A DNA stretch of 64,000 bases from Pseudoalteromonas luteoviolacea NCIMB 1942 (GTDB lineage Bacteria > Pseudomonadota > Gammaproteobacteria > Enterobacterales > Alteromonadaceae), in NCBI RefSeq assembly GCF_001625595.1, contig NZ_AUXT01000201.1, positions 1-64,000 on the forward strand. Reading direction: 5' to 3'. The position numbers were made by a program, and so were the translations under genes. Below the pieces are notes generated by a model. The model was not told the DNA's origin and did no database searches. It saw nothing but the letters and a program-made list of their open reading frames with translations. The stretch's first letter is position 1, and each line of letters starts with the position of its first letter. Below are positions 44,604 to 54,480 of this stretch, one piece after another.

Positions 44604-44622
44604 GCGAACTATATTAGTTCGC
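44604..44622 (-). terminator. Terminator of the pilin transcript
   Basis: GCGAACTA-tat-TAGTTCGC, a perfect 8-bp stem. On the minus strand it is followed by TCTTTGTCATTTT. It lies 62 bases past the pilin stop. Confidence 0.6.
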
Positions 44623-44683
44623 CCTGAGTTTGTAGTTTAGGCAGTATAGATTAAGCCATAAACTTTGCTGCCTAAGTGCTTAA

Positions 44684-45187
44684 TTAGTTAGGGCTTACAG
44701 TTACTGTGATAGTATCTGAGTATGTACCTGCATCATTTAGGCCGTTTGACTGAGGTGTGATTTTTAGTGATGTTGCTTTTGTTTCACCTGTAGTACCAGT
44801 ACCAGCATCAGTTGCTTTAGTGTGCTTGTATGCACCTGTTTGAAGGTCAATACCTGCTGTGTCACCAATGTTAAGCGTGTACGCGATTTTGCTACCTTGA
44901 CCACTGTTTGCAACTAAGAAGCCGCCATTTGCAGAAGTATACTCAGTTGTTGCGTTTTCACCTGTATTACACCAAACATCTAAAGTACCAATTTCTTGAG
45001 TTTGTTGAGAAGAGTCAAGTTTTAGGTCTGTAACACTGTTGTTACCGCTGCTTGTTTTACACATTGGTTGGATAGTACCTTCAAAAGTGAACTTTGCTTC
45101 AGTACCTGTTGTGTCTAAAACCGCCGCCGCAGCGCCCATTGAAGTGATTGCAGTTGCAGCTAGTAGTGACTTAAGTAGTGCGTTCAT
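44684..45187 (-). CDS. Chaperone-usher pilus major subunit (pilin)
   Basis: A 167-residue secreted subunit. The signal peptide is about 1-22 (MNALLKSLLAATAITSMGAAAA). A Thr/Ser/Gly-rich beta-sandwich has two cysteines (C43, C73) that would form the usual disulfide and ends with the strand AGTYSDTITVTVSPN, like the tip protein's AGTYQDNLSLTVYPR. Low size, Thr/Gly richness and position at the operon end point to the main shaft subunit. AAGGGGAAAAGCC before ATG 45187 fixes the start. A 594-base upstream gap suggests its own promoter, allowing higher expression than the assembly genes. Confidence 0.8.
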   Translation of the reverse strand: MNALLKSLLAATAITSMGAAAAVLDTTGTEAKFTFEGTIQPMCKTSSGNNSVTDLKLDSSQQTQEIGTLDVWCNTGENATTEYTSANGGFLVANSGQGSKIAYTLNIGDTAGIDLQTGAYKHTKATDAGTGTTGETKATSLKITPQSNGLNDAGTYSDTITVTVSPN

Positions 45188-45781
45188 GGCTTTTCCCCTT
45201 AACAAAACACAGAGTTGGTTTTTTATTTAGTTTTCATGGTTAGGTGTTATCACCTTAGTTAATATTTTAAATGCACAGGTCATGCCAATAGTGAAAAAAT
45301 ATTTCTCTATTTCTATTTTTTTGAAATGTTTATATTTTAATTGTTTATTATCAACAACTTAAACCATTAAAAATATCTGTGTAATTTCAAAAATACTCAC
45401 CAACTTGCTGAACGAACTTGCTCAATAATTACATCAAAACTCGTACCACGTATTTTTTGACGTTGCAAAAGTCGCTGATCAGCGGTGATTTATTTTAAAT
45501 GACGGCATTTTGACGGTGATGGGGTATGATCAGTAAATTAATTAAGATGAATATTAGTTTTATGCCGCTATTCATCAAGTTACCTAACTAAGTGGTCTTT
45601 TTTAAGCAGGTTGGGTGAAATGTACTCGTTTTGTCCGTTTTCGGACGTTAAGTATGGGTATTGTGTCAGTTTGGTTTATATAGTTGTGTGTGCACCACTT
45701 GATTGAGAGGGAAGTGTCAAAACACAACTCCCCTATTAGGTTTACTTCATACAATAGGTTTGTAATGGAACTGTAGTGTGG
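45188..45781. promoter_or_regulatory. Control region between pilus tip gene and pilin gene
   Basis: 594 gene-free bases. The pilin leader contains a small hairpin AGGTG-ttat-CACCT (about 45242-45255). A possible minus-strand -35 TTGGCA lies near 45285. A palindrome GTCCG-tttt-CGGAC at 45633-45646 resembles the GTGTCC/GGACAC site near 34460 but with wider spacing. No gene was seen. Confidence 0.4.
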
Positions 45782-46648
45782 TTACCTTGGGTAAACCGTT
45801 AGTGATAAGTTATCTTGATAGGTGCCAGCAGGCATAAGTTCGACATTGCCAAGCTGAAACTCAAATCCGTACCATTTATTTTTAACTCCTGGATAAAAAT
45901 TATAACTGCGATGGAGTCTTCCGGATGATGGGATTTGTGTGTTATCAAACCGAATCGAGTAGTCAATGAGTGCTTGCGTGTTAGTTTCATGTCGTAGACC
46001 ATTGTACTCAGAGTCTACGACTATATCGTAGGAGCTATTACTCAGTATTTTTATGCCCCAGTTAAATCGCATATTACTCTTAAGCTCGCCTAAATCAATG
46101 TGGTAATTACCATTGCTCCCAGATACCTTGCCTTTACTGGAATTGGAAAGGGATATAGCAACTTGTGGCTCGGAGTAATAGGTTAAATCGAGATATTGCT
46201 CTTCAATGATTTCATTGTTTTTGACTACAGATACAATTACATGGCCTGTATAGGCGCCGGCAGGGAATAGACTATAGTGCCTTAATCTTACCCACATTTG
46301 TGTAGAGCGGTCTTTGAGATCAGAACGCCATATGCCATTTCTTACTTTTATCTTTTTGAATTGAGAGTCGTATAGCTTAGCGTACTTGTCTTGCGTGGGT
46401 CCTGAAAACACCATTGAATAGTAGTAGACATCTTCAACCCATATCTCATCAGCACAGTCTAATAAACTGTCGGACACTTTTATTTTCAAAGGTATATAGA
46501 CAGTTACACGGTTGTTGTGCTCCTCAATTATTTCTGAAGGGTTGGAAGTGGCTAACATACTGCCATAACAGTCGTTCCAGCTTGCCATTGCCTTGGGTGC
46601 AGCTAGCAAAAAGCTTAAAATCAGCCAAGTAAAGATCACGGATTTCAT
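45782..46648 (-). CDS. Probable pilus tip subunit / adhesin
   Basis: A 288-residue exported protein (signal peptide about 1-22). It appears to have two beta domains, an N-terminal one with two cysteines (WNDCYGS, LLDCADE) and a C-terminal pilin-like domain ending AGTYQDNLSLTVYPR. A length about 1.7 times that of the pilin is typical for two-domain tip adhesins. It overlaps the usher stop by 4 bases, so it is translationally coupled. The receptor is unknown. Confidence 0.75.
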   Translation of the reverse strand: MKSVIFTWLILSFLLAAPKAMASWNDCYGSMLATSNPSEIIEEHNNRVTVYIPLKIKVSDSLLDCADEIWVEDVYYYSMVFSGPTQDKYAKLYDSQFKKIKVRNGIWRSDLKDRSTQMWVRLRHYSLFPAGAYTGHVIVSVVKNNEIIEEQYLDLTYYSEPQVAISLSNSSKGKVSGSNGNYHIDLGELKSNMRFNWGIKILSNSSYDIVVDSEYNGLRHETNTQALIDYSIRFDNTQIPSSGRLHRSYNFYPGVKNKWYGFEFQLGNVELMPAGTYQDNLSLTVYPR

Positions 46649-49101
46649 TCGTTTTCGCCTCCTTCAGGCTGACTTTTGGTTAGCGTAAGAGCACCCACTC
46701 TTATAAAGCGTTGTTCTTCATCAGAAATACTAAATTGCCCAGTCATACCATTAATTTCAACAACATAATTGCCTACGCTGATCCCTTCTACCACAAATCG
46801 GCCTGTGCGGTTGGTAAATATTGGCAAACTTAATAGTGCTGATTCATTGTCACTTGATACCTGAGTTTTTACAACATGCCCGCGTTTCATTGCAATTGGC
46901 ATGCCCTTATCGTCTAATAGGTTGCCGATGATGGTATAAGAAAGCTCAGAGCCTATTTGAATGTGATGGCCTGTGCTGGCTCCACCAACGACGACGTACA
47001 TACCTGGACCCCAATCATAACCAAGTGGTGCATCAGGTACATCTATGTTGAGCTGCGAGTTACTATATCCAGTCCCCAATTCAATAAGGGCACCAATATC
47101 GTCGCTTGGCTCAGTTTGTGCGCGACCTTGGCGGTCCACATTCACTAATACTTCGGCATCTTTCAAGGTTTTATGCTTAGTGATAACGGCAAAGGGGGCG
47201 GTTGTCGTGGCACCCATACCCACATGACCGTCGGCTAAGCCTAGGCTTGTAGATAGGTTAATACTCGCACTGCTGTCAGCGTGTTGTTGCTTCCGCGTAT
47301 AATTAGTGGCGCTGACATCGGCTCTGACAAAAGCGCCGGTATAACTGGCTTCTAGTTGCTCTTGTCTAAAGTCACTGCCTTGTTCTGCGCGTACTTCATA
47401 GCCATAGTCGTTGACAAAATTGTTGTTTGTTTTCGCATAGCTTGCACTGGCTACTTTATCTCGGCTGCTATACTGGGTGCGGGCGCGGTTGCTGGTGTTT
47501 CTGTCATAGTGATTCCAAGTAAAATTCAAGAAAAACTGGTTGTCAGAGACAATACGGGCATCTTCACTGTGGTTACGTGTAAAGCCAGCGCGGATCCTTA
47601 TTTCTTCATAGCGTAAATTAAGCTCAATTGACGCATTGTCAGTAACGAAGTTGTCAGCATCCTTGGCACGAGAGGTACTGAAGTTAAAGTCTAAATTGTC
47701 ATTAATAAAGTAGCTGTAATCCATAAATGCTCTACTGCTACTTGAGATAGTGTCAAACTCTTGCCAAGGTGTGTTGGTGAAGTCGCTTCTCACTTCATAG
47801 CCCAAGCGTAAGTTGGGTGAACCAAAATTGCCGTGGCCAAAAATACTATGTTCCGTTTCGATAGAATAGATATCACCGTATTGATTACTGGCTTTACTTT
47901 TGGAATAGCGGACTGAAATATTACCAATAGGGCTATTTACCGTTGCAATCGCCCCCAATACATGACCACTTGGGTGTGTCATACCATTCATGCCCAATGT
48001 GAGTTTGTCAGTAACACCGTATTCATAATTACCAGAGGCGAACAGCTCGTCATCATATTCATAACGCCTTTGCTCTAAGGAAGAAAGCTTTCCCACGGAA
48101 AGTGAGTAGTCACTTAGCCCTTCGGAAAGTAATCTAGCATTATAATGTGTTGTAAAATAGAACTCTTGGGTTTCACCATTGGCATAGGTTGCAATTACTT
48201 GGATATTATTTACCCCTGATGTAAGCGGCAAATCGCTAAGATCATAGCGCCCCGCTTTCAACCTGATCCGTGAAATTAAGAAGTCATTAATGTAAATCTC
48301 AAGGTTTGCTGCGCGGGGTAAAACAAACTGTTGGCTGTTACTAGGCGTGATCCTGCGTTGTGGTTGAAGCCTTGAATAGGCTTTTTCGATGCTAAAGCCC
48401 GCAAGTTGGGCACCTGCAAGGTGCCCTGAACTATTAATTTGTGTGTCCCCAAGCGTAATGCGCAATGGTTTAGCTGGTCTGTCGTAAAACAGGGCGATAT
48501 CTCCGCGATACACATCACTGTCTTGTGTGTTGCCGTTTTCCCAAAACAACGCTCCTCGCATGTTTACGCCCTCGCCACCGCCTAGGTTAGCATTCATTAA
48601 CCACTCTACCTGAGATTTATGGTTATGGCTGTTATTACTGCGCTCGTGGTTTAAATTGAAGTTGTTTAGCATGGCCCAACTTGCTTCACCTTTTGGTTTA
48701 TCAAAGTGCTTTTGTCTGCCATAGGTGAGGCTGTCGGTGGCCATTGCTGCTTCGGTCAGAGTCATATCGATGGCTAAATCTTGCGGTTGCATCTTAAGTT
48801 CGATGCCTTTGGCTGCAAACTCTTCAGGTGTAATGGGGGCATCACCTTTGCTGGTCAGCCAATCGTTTACACTTTCGCTGAGCACAGAGTGTAAACTGGT
48901 TTTAAATTCGGCTGCTGAGATCGAAGCTAATTCAAAGCCATTTGTGGTGGCAGAAAGTTGCCCTACCTCGGCATAATTTAGCCGCACAGGAAAGTCCATA
49001 TCGAATGTTGCAGCAATGGATGTGCAAGCCCAAAACAAAAGTAGTGAGAAAATGGCACACTTATACTGAGCAGGCCGAGTATATAAGCCCGTTTTTAACA
49101 T
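46645..49101 (-). CDS. Outer-membrane usher of a chaperone-usher pilus
   Basis: An 818-residue usher. The signal peptide is about 1-31. An N-terminal chaperone-binding part follows, then the long 24-strand pore region (FYDRPAKPLRITLGDTQINSSG, YDLSDLPLTSGVNNIQVIA, NLRYEEIRIRAGFTRNHSEDARIVSDNQFFLNFTW, in pieces). C-terminal beta domains end with a carboxypeptidase-regulatory-like segment (NRTGRFVVEGISVGNYVVEI). It secretes and polymerises subunits brought by the chaperone. The chaperone gene ends 8 bases upstream. The operon order chaperone-usher-tip-pilin fits the archaic or sigma classes rather than classical type 1 (inference). Confidence 0.88.
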   Translation of the reverse strand: MLKTGLYTRPAQYKCAIFSLLLFWACTSIAATFDMDFPVRLNYAEVGQLSATTNGFELASISAAEFKTSLHSVLSESVNDWLTSKGDAPITPEEFAAKGIELKMQPQDLAIDMTLTEAAMATDSLTYGRQKHFDKPKGEASWAMLNNFNLNHERSNNSHNHKSQVEWLMNANLGGGEGVNMRGALFWENGNTQDSDVYRGDIALFYDRPAKPLRITLGDTQINSSGHLAGAQLAGFSIEKAYSRLQPQRRITPSNSQQFVLPRAANLEIYINDFLISRIRLKAGRYDLSDLPLTSGVNNIQVIATYANGETQEFYFTTHYNARLLSEGLSDYSLSVGKLSSLEQRRYEYDDELFASGNYEYGVTDKLTLGMNGMTHPSGHVLGAIATVNSPIGNISVRYSKSKASNQYGDIYSIETEHSIFGHGNFGSPNLRLGYEVRSDFTNTPWQEFDTISSSSRAFMDYSYFINDNLDFNFSTSRAKDADNFVTDNASIELNLRYEEIRIRAGFTRNHSEDARIVSDNQFFLNFTWNHYDRNTSNRARTQYSSRDKVASASYAKTNNNFVNDYGYEVRAEQGSDFRQEQLEASYTGAFVRADVSATNYTRKQQHADSSASINLSTSLGLADGHVGMGATTTAPFAVITKHKTLKDAEVLVNVDRQGRAQTEPSDDIGALIELGTGYSNSQLNIDVPDAPLGYDWGPGMYVVVGGASTGHHIQIGSELSYTIIGNLLDDKGMPIAMKRGHVVKTQVSSDNESALLSLPIFTNRTGRFVVEGISVGNYVVEINGMTGQFSISDEEQRFIRVGALTLTKSQPEGGENE

Positions 49102-49109
49102 GCGTTGTC

Positions 49110-49805
49110 TTACTTTTTGTCAAACAAGTTGATAAGTGCGGCACTTGGCGTTGGCTTGTCTTCTAACAAAGGTTTGATGTCAAGCTCCACTTTATGCCCT
49201 GGCATGATAAAGCGGCCCGGTGTAACTGATTGAAACTGGGCCCAACTTACCTTAGTTTTGCCGTCATGAAAATGGTAGTCAAAGTTCGAAAGGTCTAATA
49301 CGCGCTCACCTTCATTACTTATAGTAAGCATACAAAAGCTTATTTTTTCGCAATTTATCGTGCTTTGTTGCTGAGCTTTTATACCCTCAGGGCTAACAAA
49401 TACTAAAGTCGCGAAATTAAACACCATTTTCACGCCAGATTTCTCGTCTTCGTTGGGTAAGGGTAATTGCTTGAAGACAATACGGTATGAGCTTGTTTCT
49501 TTAAGCTCTGGTGAACCCAAGTATTTGGCGCGAAATACTTGATAACTCTTAGCGGGCACTTCTACCTGCGGTGGAAGGACGATAAAATCATCTTCCGCTG
49601 GTACTAAAACTTCAGTTTGGTTTTCATCAAAAGTACGTTTGAATACCTCGATTTCAATTGGCAATGCGCTGTCACTGGGATTTTGTAGACGATAAGTGAC
49701 GAGTGAGTTTTTTCCATGCGACGCTAGATCAACAATCATCGGTTGAACTTGGTAGGCCATCGCAGGGGTCGACAACCACAAAAGTAATAACAACAGTTTA
49801 CGCAT
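49110..49805 (-). CDS. Periplasmic pilus chaperone
   Basis: A 231-residue PapD-like chaperone with a signal peptide (about 1-17). Two immunoglobulin-like domains are seen: MIVDLASHGKNSLVTYRLQNPSDSALPIEIEVFKR, in pieces, with the usual alternating hydrophobic G1 strand and the YRIVFKQLPLP stretch. The second domain has two cysteines (NCEKISFC). It delivers subunits to the usher. It is the first gene of the pilus operon on the minus strand. Confidence 0.87.
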   Translation of the reverse strand: MRKLLLLLLWLSTPAMAYQVQPMIVDLASHGKNSLVTYRLQNPSDSALPIEIEVFKRTFDENQTEVLVPAEDDFIVLPPQVEVPAKSYQVFRAKYLGSPELKETSSYRIVFKQLPLPNEDEKSGVKMVFNFATLVFVSPEGIKAQQQSTINCEKISFCMLTISNEGERVLDLSNFDYHFHDGKTKVSWAQFQSVTPGRFIMPGHKVELDIKPLLEDKPTPSAALINLFDKK

Positions 49806-49989
49806 CTAACTTCCAATTGAGAAACGGGACAAAATTTTGCTATACGATACCCTGCCTGTCTGTTAATACAAGGGTAAATTTTAATTGAACGGTCATATTG
49901 GATGTTTGAGCAAGATTTATCGGCGCGAGGGAGATTTTTTACTTCTTAATGTCAGTTAAACTTTGCTCCTGATTGGCTTATCGATTTGA

Positions 49990-50581
49990 CTTGTCTGTTT
50001 GAAGCGTTATGCAGTGACAGATGTACTAACTGTTTTGTGTGTTGTTATTGGCCGTTGCAACTGTGTTGTATCTATATAGTGAAAAGCGCAACCAACCTCA
50101 GGCCAGAGCGTTGCTTCAGACAATCATACTCCCGTGTTAGCTTATTCAATTACAGAATCACTGTCCGCGACCTTTGTCATGCCAGAAGGTGATGTTTTCC
50201 AACAGCCATATAAAGGCACTGGACTTACTTCGAGATGAGCTTCTTTAATTAGCACAACACAATATGGCTAAGTTTGCTAGAGAGCAAGGTTTGCAGCACA
50301 TCTCAATTTATAATCAAGATTGTGATTTTGTTACTGCAAATGGTAGGTATGAGCCGTCACTTATTCTTAGCGAACAATATATAGAAGAGCTAAATCAGCT
50401 TATGGGTGGTAAACTGCATGTCTATATCCCAATCACCATTAGCTTTATATTCACAGGGGAACAATCCCAAGCGGCAATGCTTCAGGCAAAAGAGTCAGCA
50501 TCAGGCTTATATAATCAAAGTGAAAATAAACTAACAATCAAAAGGCTGAGTTATGATAATGGAAACTGGCATGGGCATTAA
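49990..50581 (+). pseudogene. Decayed gene of unknown function
   Basis: Protein-like segments occur in successive frames. A membrane anchor LLLAVATVLYLYSEKRNQPQ (about 50042-50101) comes first. After a shift comes TPVLAYSITESLSATFVMPE and GDVFQQPYKG (about 50130-50219). After another shift comes KALDLLRDELL, a TAA at about 50249, then in the same frame LAQHNMAKFAREQGLQHISI, continuing intact to 50581. A single CAA-to-TAA change explains the stop. The combined protein would be near 190 residues with an N-terminal anchor. The 105-codon open frame from 50264 is only the 3' part. Family not recognised. Confidence 0.5.
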
Positions 50582-50947
50582 TACGCTATAGAATTAGCTC
50601 ACCGATTTTAAATCATATACTTAAAGTAAAATACTTCTATTGTAATGTCCTCATTATTTAAAATGGTAAAGTGTGTTGTATATTTTAAAATAATATGGCG
50701 TGCCTCATTGTTTAATAGCTCGATGGTGAAAAGTATTTAATTGTGGTGATTTTTTCTAGAACTTGACTATCCTTACGGACTGTAATGCAGTGGTCAGGTT
50801 TAGCTCTGCCAACTGCATACAAAAGGTGTGTTTTGGTATGTGTTTATGAGAGTAGAATCTTCATATTATCTCTGCACACCTATATTAATACTTTTACTAT
50901 CTGGGCCTTCGCAGCACTTTGTGCGCGCAACTGGCTTTTGAAACTGG
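50582..50947. other. Gap between decayed gene and binding-protein gene
   Basis: AT-rich, with no supported gene, hairpin or operator. Confidence 0.3.
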
Positions 50948-52186
50948 TTAAACTTTGCAGTATTCGGCACCAACATATTGCCAACTGTTTAGTCCTTTTT
51001 GAATGTGTAAAGCAGCAGATTGTGCTGGTCTACCGCTAAACACTTGTTTGATGGCCTCAGTGACCAGTTGCTGATAGCCGGGCTTTCCTTGGTTTAATGA
51101 AGAAGCGGTAAATAAACTTGCACTATAGCTATGCTCGTTAAGTAGTCGCGCTTGCTTTCTCACGTGTTCGCTGCTGATCTGAACATGTCCACCATATGCA
51201 GGCACTTCATTTAGATTATTGGCAAATAAAGTTGCAAAGGCTTTTGTGGTTGTAAAGTCCAGTACCTTTTGTGCAAGCGCGTGATTTTGGCTAAGTGCAT
51301 TCGCTTGATAGGTGCCATCTGCAAACCCATAAAACTTACCACTTGTTCCTGGAATTGGCCAAAATTCTACTTGATAGTCTTTGTCTACTTGATAAAACAC
51401 CGAGTTTGGACCTGCGCGCCAGCCACCATCTAACGCGAGGGCTGAATTACCGAGTGCCTTACTTGTGCCCATACCGTGGTAATCTTGCTTCAGTACATCT
51501 TGATTGATAAAGCCTTTGCTGTGCCACTCCTTTAGGGTTTGCAGCACAGTGACATATTCGTTTGAAGTAAAGCACATTTCACCTTGGATAAGTGCCTGTG
51601 CACTCGAAGCTTCGAGTAATCCAGCGGCCATTACCTCAGCAACAACCTGCGATAAATACCATTGATCACTGGCCATTTGTAATGGGGTGATACCTTTGCT
51701 TCGCAATTGTGAAAATAAGTTTTCTAACTGTGAGAGCGTACGCGGCTGAGTTGCCAACCCATGTTTTGCTAGGAGCTTTTGGTTAACTAAGAGCCCTTCA
51801 AGTTGCATTGCAAAAGGCACCCCGTAAATTTTACCATCGGCACCAGTAGCAGCAGGCAATGCATTGCTATTAATAGAGGGCAGCGACTCTATTTGTGGCA
51901 CTATTAGTCCATGTTCAACAAGAGTAGCGAGTGCTGCAGGGCCTGGCGACCATTGAAATAGGTCGACGCGCTGATTCTGTATCGCTAACTGTATATGTGC
52001 TTGGTAGGTGTCATAGTCGATTACTTTTACATTGACCTTAATGTCTTCAATGAGGTTTTTCTGGTTGACCTTTTCCCACAATATTTGCTCTTGTTGTCGC
52101 CATGTGTATAGGTCAAGCTGTTGCTGAGCAAAGCTAAAGCTTGGCCAAAGCAGCACAGCAATTAGGGGGTATAAATACTTTGACAT
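50948..52186 (-). CDS. Sugar-type periplasmic binding protein (family 1)
   Basis: A 412-residue exported binding protein with a signal peptide (about 1-20). The family 1 (maltose/multiple sugar type) fold is shown by LDLYTWRQQEQILWEKV, AHIQLAIQNQRVDLFQWSPG, GKIYGVPFAMQLEGLLVNQKLL and ALDGGWRAGPNSVFYQ. No permease or ATPase genes are present. It starts 9 bases after the chemoreceptor stop and is clearly co-transcribed with it. A role as the ligand-binding partner of that receptor is therefore more likely than transport (inference). Confidence 0.87.
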   Translation of the reverse strand: MSKYLYPLIAVLLWPSFSFAQQQLDLYTWRQQEQILWEKVNQKNLIEDIKVNVKVIDYDTYQAHIQLAIQNQRVDLFQWSPGPAALATLVEHGLIVPQIESLPSINSNALPAATGADGKIYGVPFAMQLEGLLVNQKLLAKHGLATQPRTLSQLENLFSQLRSKGITPLQMASDQWYLSQVVAEVMAAGLLEASSAQALIQGEMCFTSNEYVTVLQTLKEWHSKGFINQDVLKQDYHGMGTSKALGNSALALDGGWRAGPNSVFYQVDKDYQVEFWPIPGTSGKFYGFADGTYQANALSQNHALAQKVLDFTTTKAFATLFANNLNEVPAYGGHVQISSEHVRKQARLLNEHSYSASLFTASSLNQGKPGYQQLVTEAIKQVFSGRPAQSAALHIQKGLNSWQYVGAEYCKV

Positions 52187-52194
52187 AGCAGCCT

Positions 52195-54207
52195 CTAATT
52201 CACTTTAAATTGTTCATTCATCGCGACTAACGCATCACAAGCGTTGTCTAGTTCGTCGGTAGCAGCATTGTTTTGCTGAATTTGCGCAAGGGTTTGCAGA
52301 GATAGCGCATCAATGTTTTCAATGCTTGTACTGATCTCTTGCGCAGCAACATGTTGTTGCTTTGCTGCCTCAGCAATGACTTCATTAAGCTGATGAGCAT
52401 TACTTACACCTTGAGCAAACTCTTTTATTTGTACATCTATTTCTTGTGCCATTTTGGAGCTAGACTGAGTGTTTGCAAGCGAGCTATGCAATGCTTTAAC
52501 CGCCAAGTCAGAAGACTCCATTAGCCGATTAATTTTGGTTTGGATTTGCTCTGTGGAGGTTTGTGTTCGCATTGCCAGCGTACGAACCTCATCTGCAACT
52601 ACAGCAAAGCCTCTGCCGTGTTCAGCGGCCCTAGCAGCCTCAATCGCAGCATTAAGTGCCAGTAAATTGGTTTGATCAGCAATGGTGTCGATAACGTTCA
52701 CGACTTCCTCTATCTGCTTACATTCTTGATCAAGAGAGGCGACGGCTTCTGCTGCCGAAGTCATTTCGCTGCGTAATTGTTCACTAAGCGACTGATTTTG
52801 TTGTACAAGCCCTTGTGACTGAGTTGCCAAACCATCAGCTTGTGCCATTAGATTGGTGGCTTGTTCAGCTGTGTCGGATATTTCGCTTGACGTTGCAGTC
52901 ATTTCTAAAACCGCGCTGGCTACTTGAGTGGTTTGATCTTTTTGTTGATTTGCAATGGTGGTTGTATGTTGGGCGCTTTGAGATAACGTCTCAATCGAGA
53001 GGTTTATTTGCCCTGACTGGGTTTTAATATCAGCGATGATATTTACAAAAGCAATGCGTAAGCTTTGCAAAGACTGACGCAGTTTTGCTATTTCGTCCTC
53101 GCCTCTGACGTCAATTTCACAGCTCAGATCTCCTGTGGCGAGTTTTTCAATATCAGAAACTGTTTGTTTCAATGGTTTACTTATACTACGGGTAATAAAG
53201 TAAGCCATGAGTATGCCAAATAACAAGGTCGAGGCAGTGGCGAGTGAGATCCACACGAAACTTGACTCTACTGACCTTGTTGTTTGATCTTCCACTTTTG
53301 CACTAAAAGACTGACTCAACTCGCTTATTCGCGTCATATCAGATTTCAGTTGTTGTAAGCCTGATTCAACTTGAGAGAGGTTGCTAATAAGTACATTTTT
53401 GCTAGATAAATAGCTGCTTTGGAGAGATTTTATACCGTCTTGCTGGCCTAGTGTCCACGCAAGCTCGGTCGCGATATTGCCTAAAGGTTGCAGTATATTT
53501 CGCTGCAATGTACGGTTGGTATTCAATGCTTCTAGCTGATAACCGGTGTTTACATAGTCAATCAACCAAGATTTATACTCTGCGGATAGCGCCTGTAAGT
53601 CTTGTAGGTCGTTAATAAGCAAAAACTGTTTCGCAATGGATACGCCATACCTCAGTTGGCCAAGAGCTGTGGTGACGAGCTGAGATTGTGTGTAACTTTG
53701 ATAGCGTTTGGTTAAATCCGCTAATTGTTTATCAAGCGCATCAATTTGTGCTTGGTATTGCTGTAAAGTTGCTTTGTTTTTCAGTGCGGCACTGGCCACG
53801 GTCATTGACTTACTTTGCGCAATAAAAACTTGAGATTTACTGAGCTCAAAATCTTCTAATACACGTAACTTTTCGTCATTATCTGGGAAGTTCGCAAACA
53901 AGGCTGACACCGCGTCTAACTGCTGCTGGATGGCATTCTTATATTCTCTGATGGAACCTTCCAATTTCAACTGCTCAGAAATACTGTCTGCGTAGTAATG
54001 CTGATACACAAATAAGTTGAGCTGGTCTAGTTTACTTTCTATAGAATTTACTTTTATATCAATAGGCTGAGCGAACTGTGTCACTTTTTTTAAGTTGCTA
54101 TTTATCTCTGTCATTCTAAACAGAGAAAAAACGCTTATGGCAACCATTGCCAGAAGAACTACCGTGTATCCGAATGATATTCTTGATATTACGGATGATT
54201 TGAACAT
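52195..54207 (-). CDS. Methyl-accepting chemotaxis protein
   Basis: A 670-residue chemoreceptor. TM1 is about 10-30, a long helical periplasmic domain about 31-315 (helical-bimodular size), TM2 about 318-340, HAMP about 340-395 and a signalling domain to the C-terminus. The conserved hairpin tip (VIDTIADQTNLLALNAAIEA with ARAAEHGRGFAVVADEVR) is intact. No C-terminal receptor-docking pentapeptide is seen. The extended periplasmic domain plus the co-transcribed binding protein suggest indirect sensing of a sugar or related solute. Confidence 0.92.
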   Translation of the reverse strand: MFKSSVISRISFGYTVVLLAMVAISVFSLFRMTEINSNLKKVTQFAQPIDIKVNSIESKLDQLNLFVYQHYYADSISEQLKLEGSIREYKNAIQQQLDAVSALFANFPDNDEKLRVLEDFELSKSQVFIAQSKSMTVASAALKNKATLQQYQAQIDALDKQLADLTKRYQSYTQSQLVTTALGQLRYGVSIAKQFLLINDLQDLQALSAEYKSWLIDYVNTGYQLEALNTNRTLQRNILQPLGNIATELAWTLGQQDGIKSLQSSYLSSKNVLISNLSQVESGLQQLKSDMTRISELSQSFSAKVEDQTTRSVESSFVWISLATASTLLFGILMAYFITRSISKPLKQTVSDIEKLATGDLSCEIDVRGEDEIAKLRQSLQSLRIAFVNIIADIKTQSGQINLSIETLSQSAQHTTTIANQQKDQTTQVASAVLEMTATSSEISDTAEQATNLMAQADGLATQSQGLVQQNQSLSEQLRSEMTSAAEAVASLDQECKQIEEVVNVIDTIADQTNLLALNAAIEAARAAEHGRGFAVVADEVRTLAMRTQTSTEQIQTKINRLMESSDLAVKALHSSLANTQSSSKMAQEIDVQIKEFAQGVSNAHQLNEVIAEAAKQQHVAAQEISTSIENIDALSLQTLAQIQQNNAATDELDNACDALVAMNEQFKVN

Positions 54208-54434
54208 GGTATGGGTACTTAGGTTTAAAATTTGCGCAATGGTACCACTGACGGAAACAAAATTATCTAGCTATTATTCAGTATATTTGAATAATTAAAT
54301 GTAATTTTGCGTAGCTTAAGTGTTGAAAAAGTGTGGTGTCTGTTGGGTAAAAGTAATAGGTATGAGTTAAGTGGCGCTTCAGTGATAATGAAATAGTCTC
54401 AAAGGTTGTATGTGCGTTAATATATGTCAATTAG

Positions 54435-54467
54435 GGACACAAAGGCATCTAATACGCCTTTGTGTCC
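54435..54467. terminator. Long perfect hairpin after the amidohydrolase gene
   Basis: GGACACAAAGGC and GCCTTTGTGTCC, a perfect 12-bp stem with a 9-base loop, 14 bases past the minus-strand stop. No strong T-run follows. Confidence 0.6.
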
Positions 54468-54480
54468 ATGTCTTACCTAT

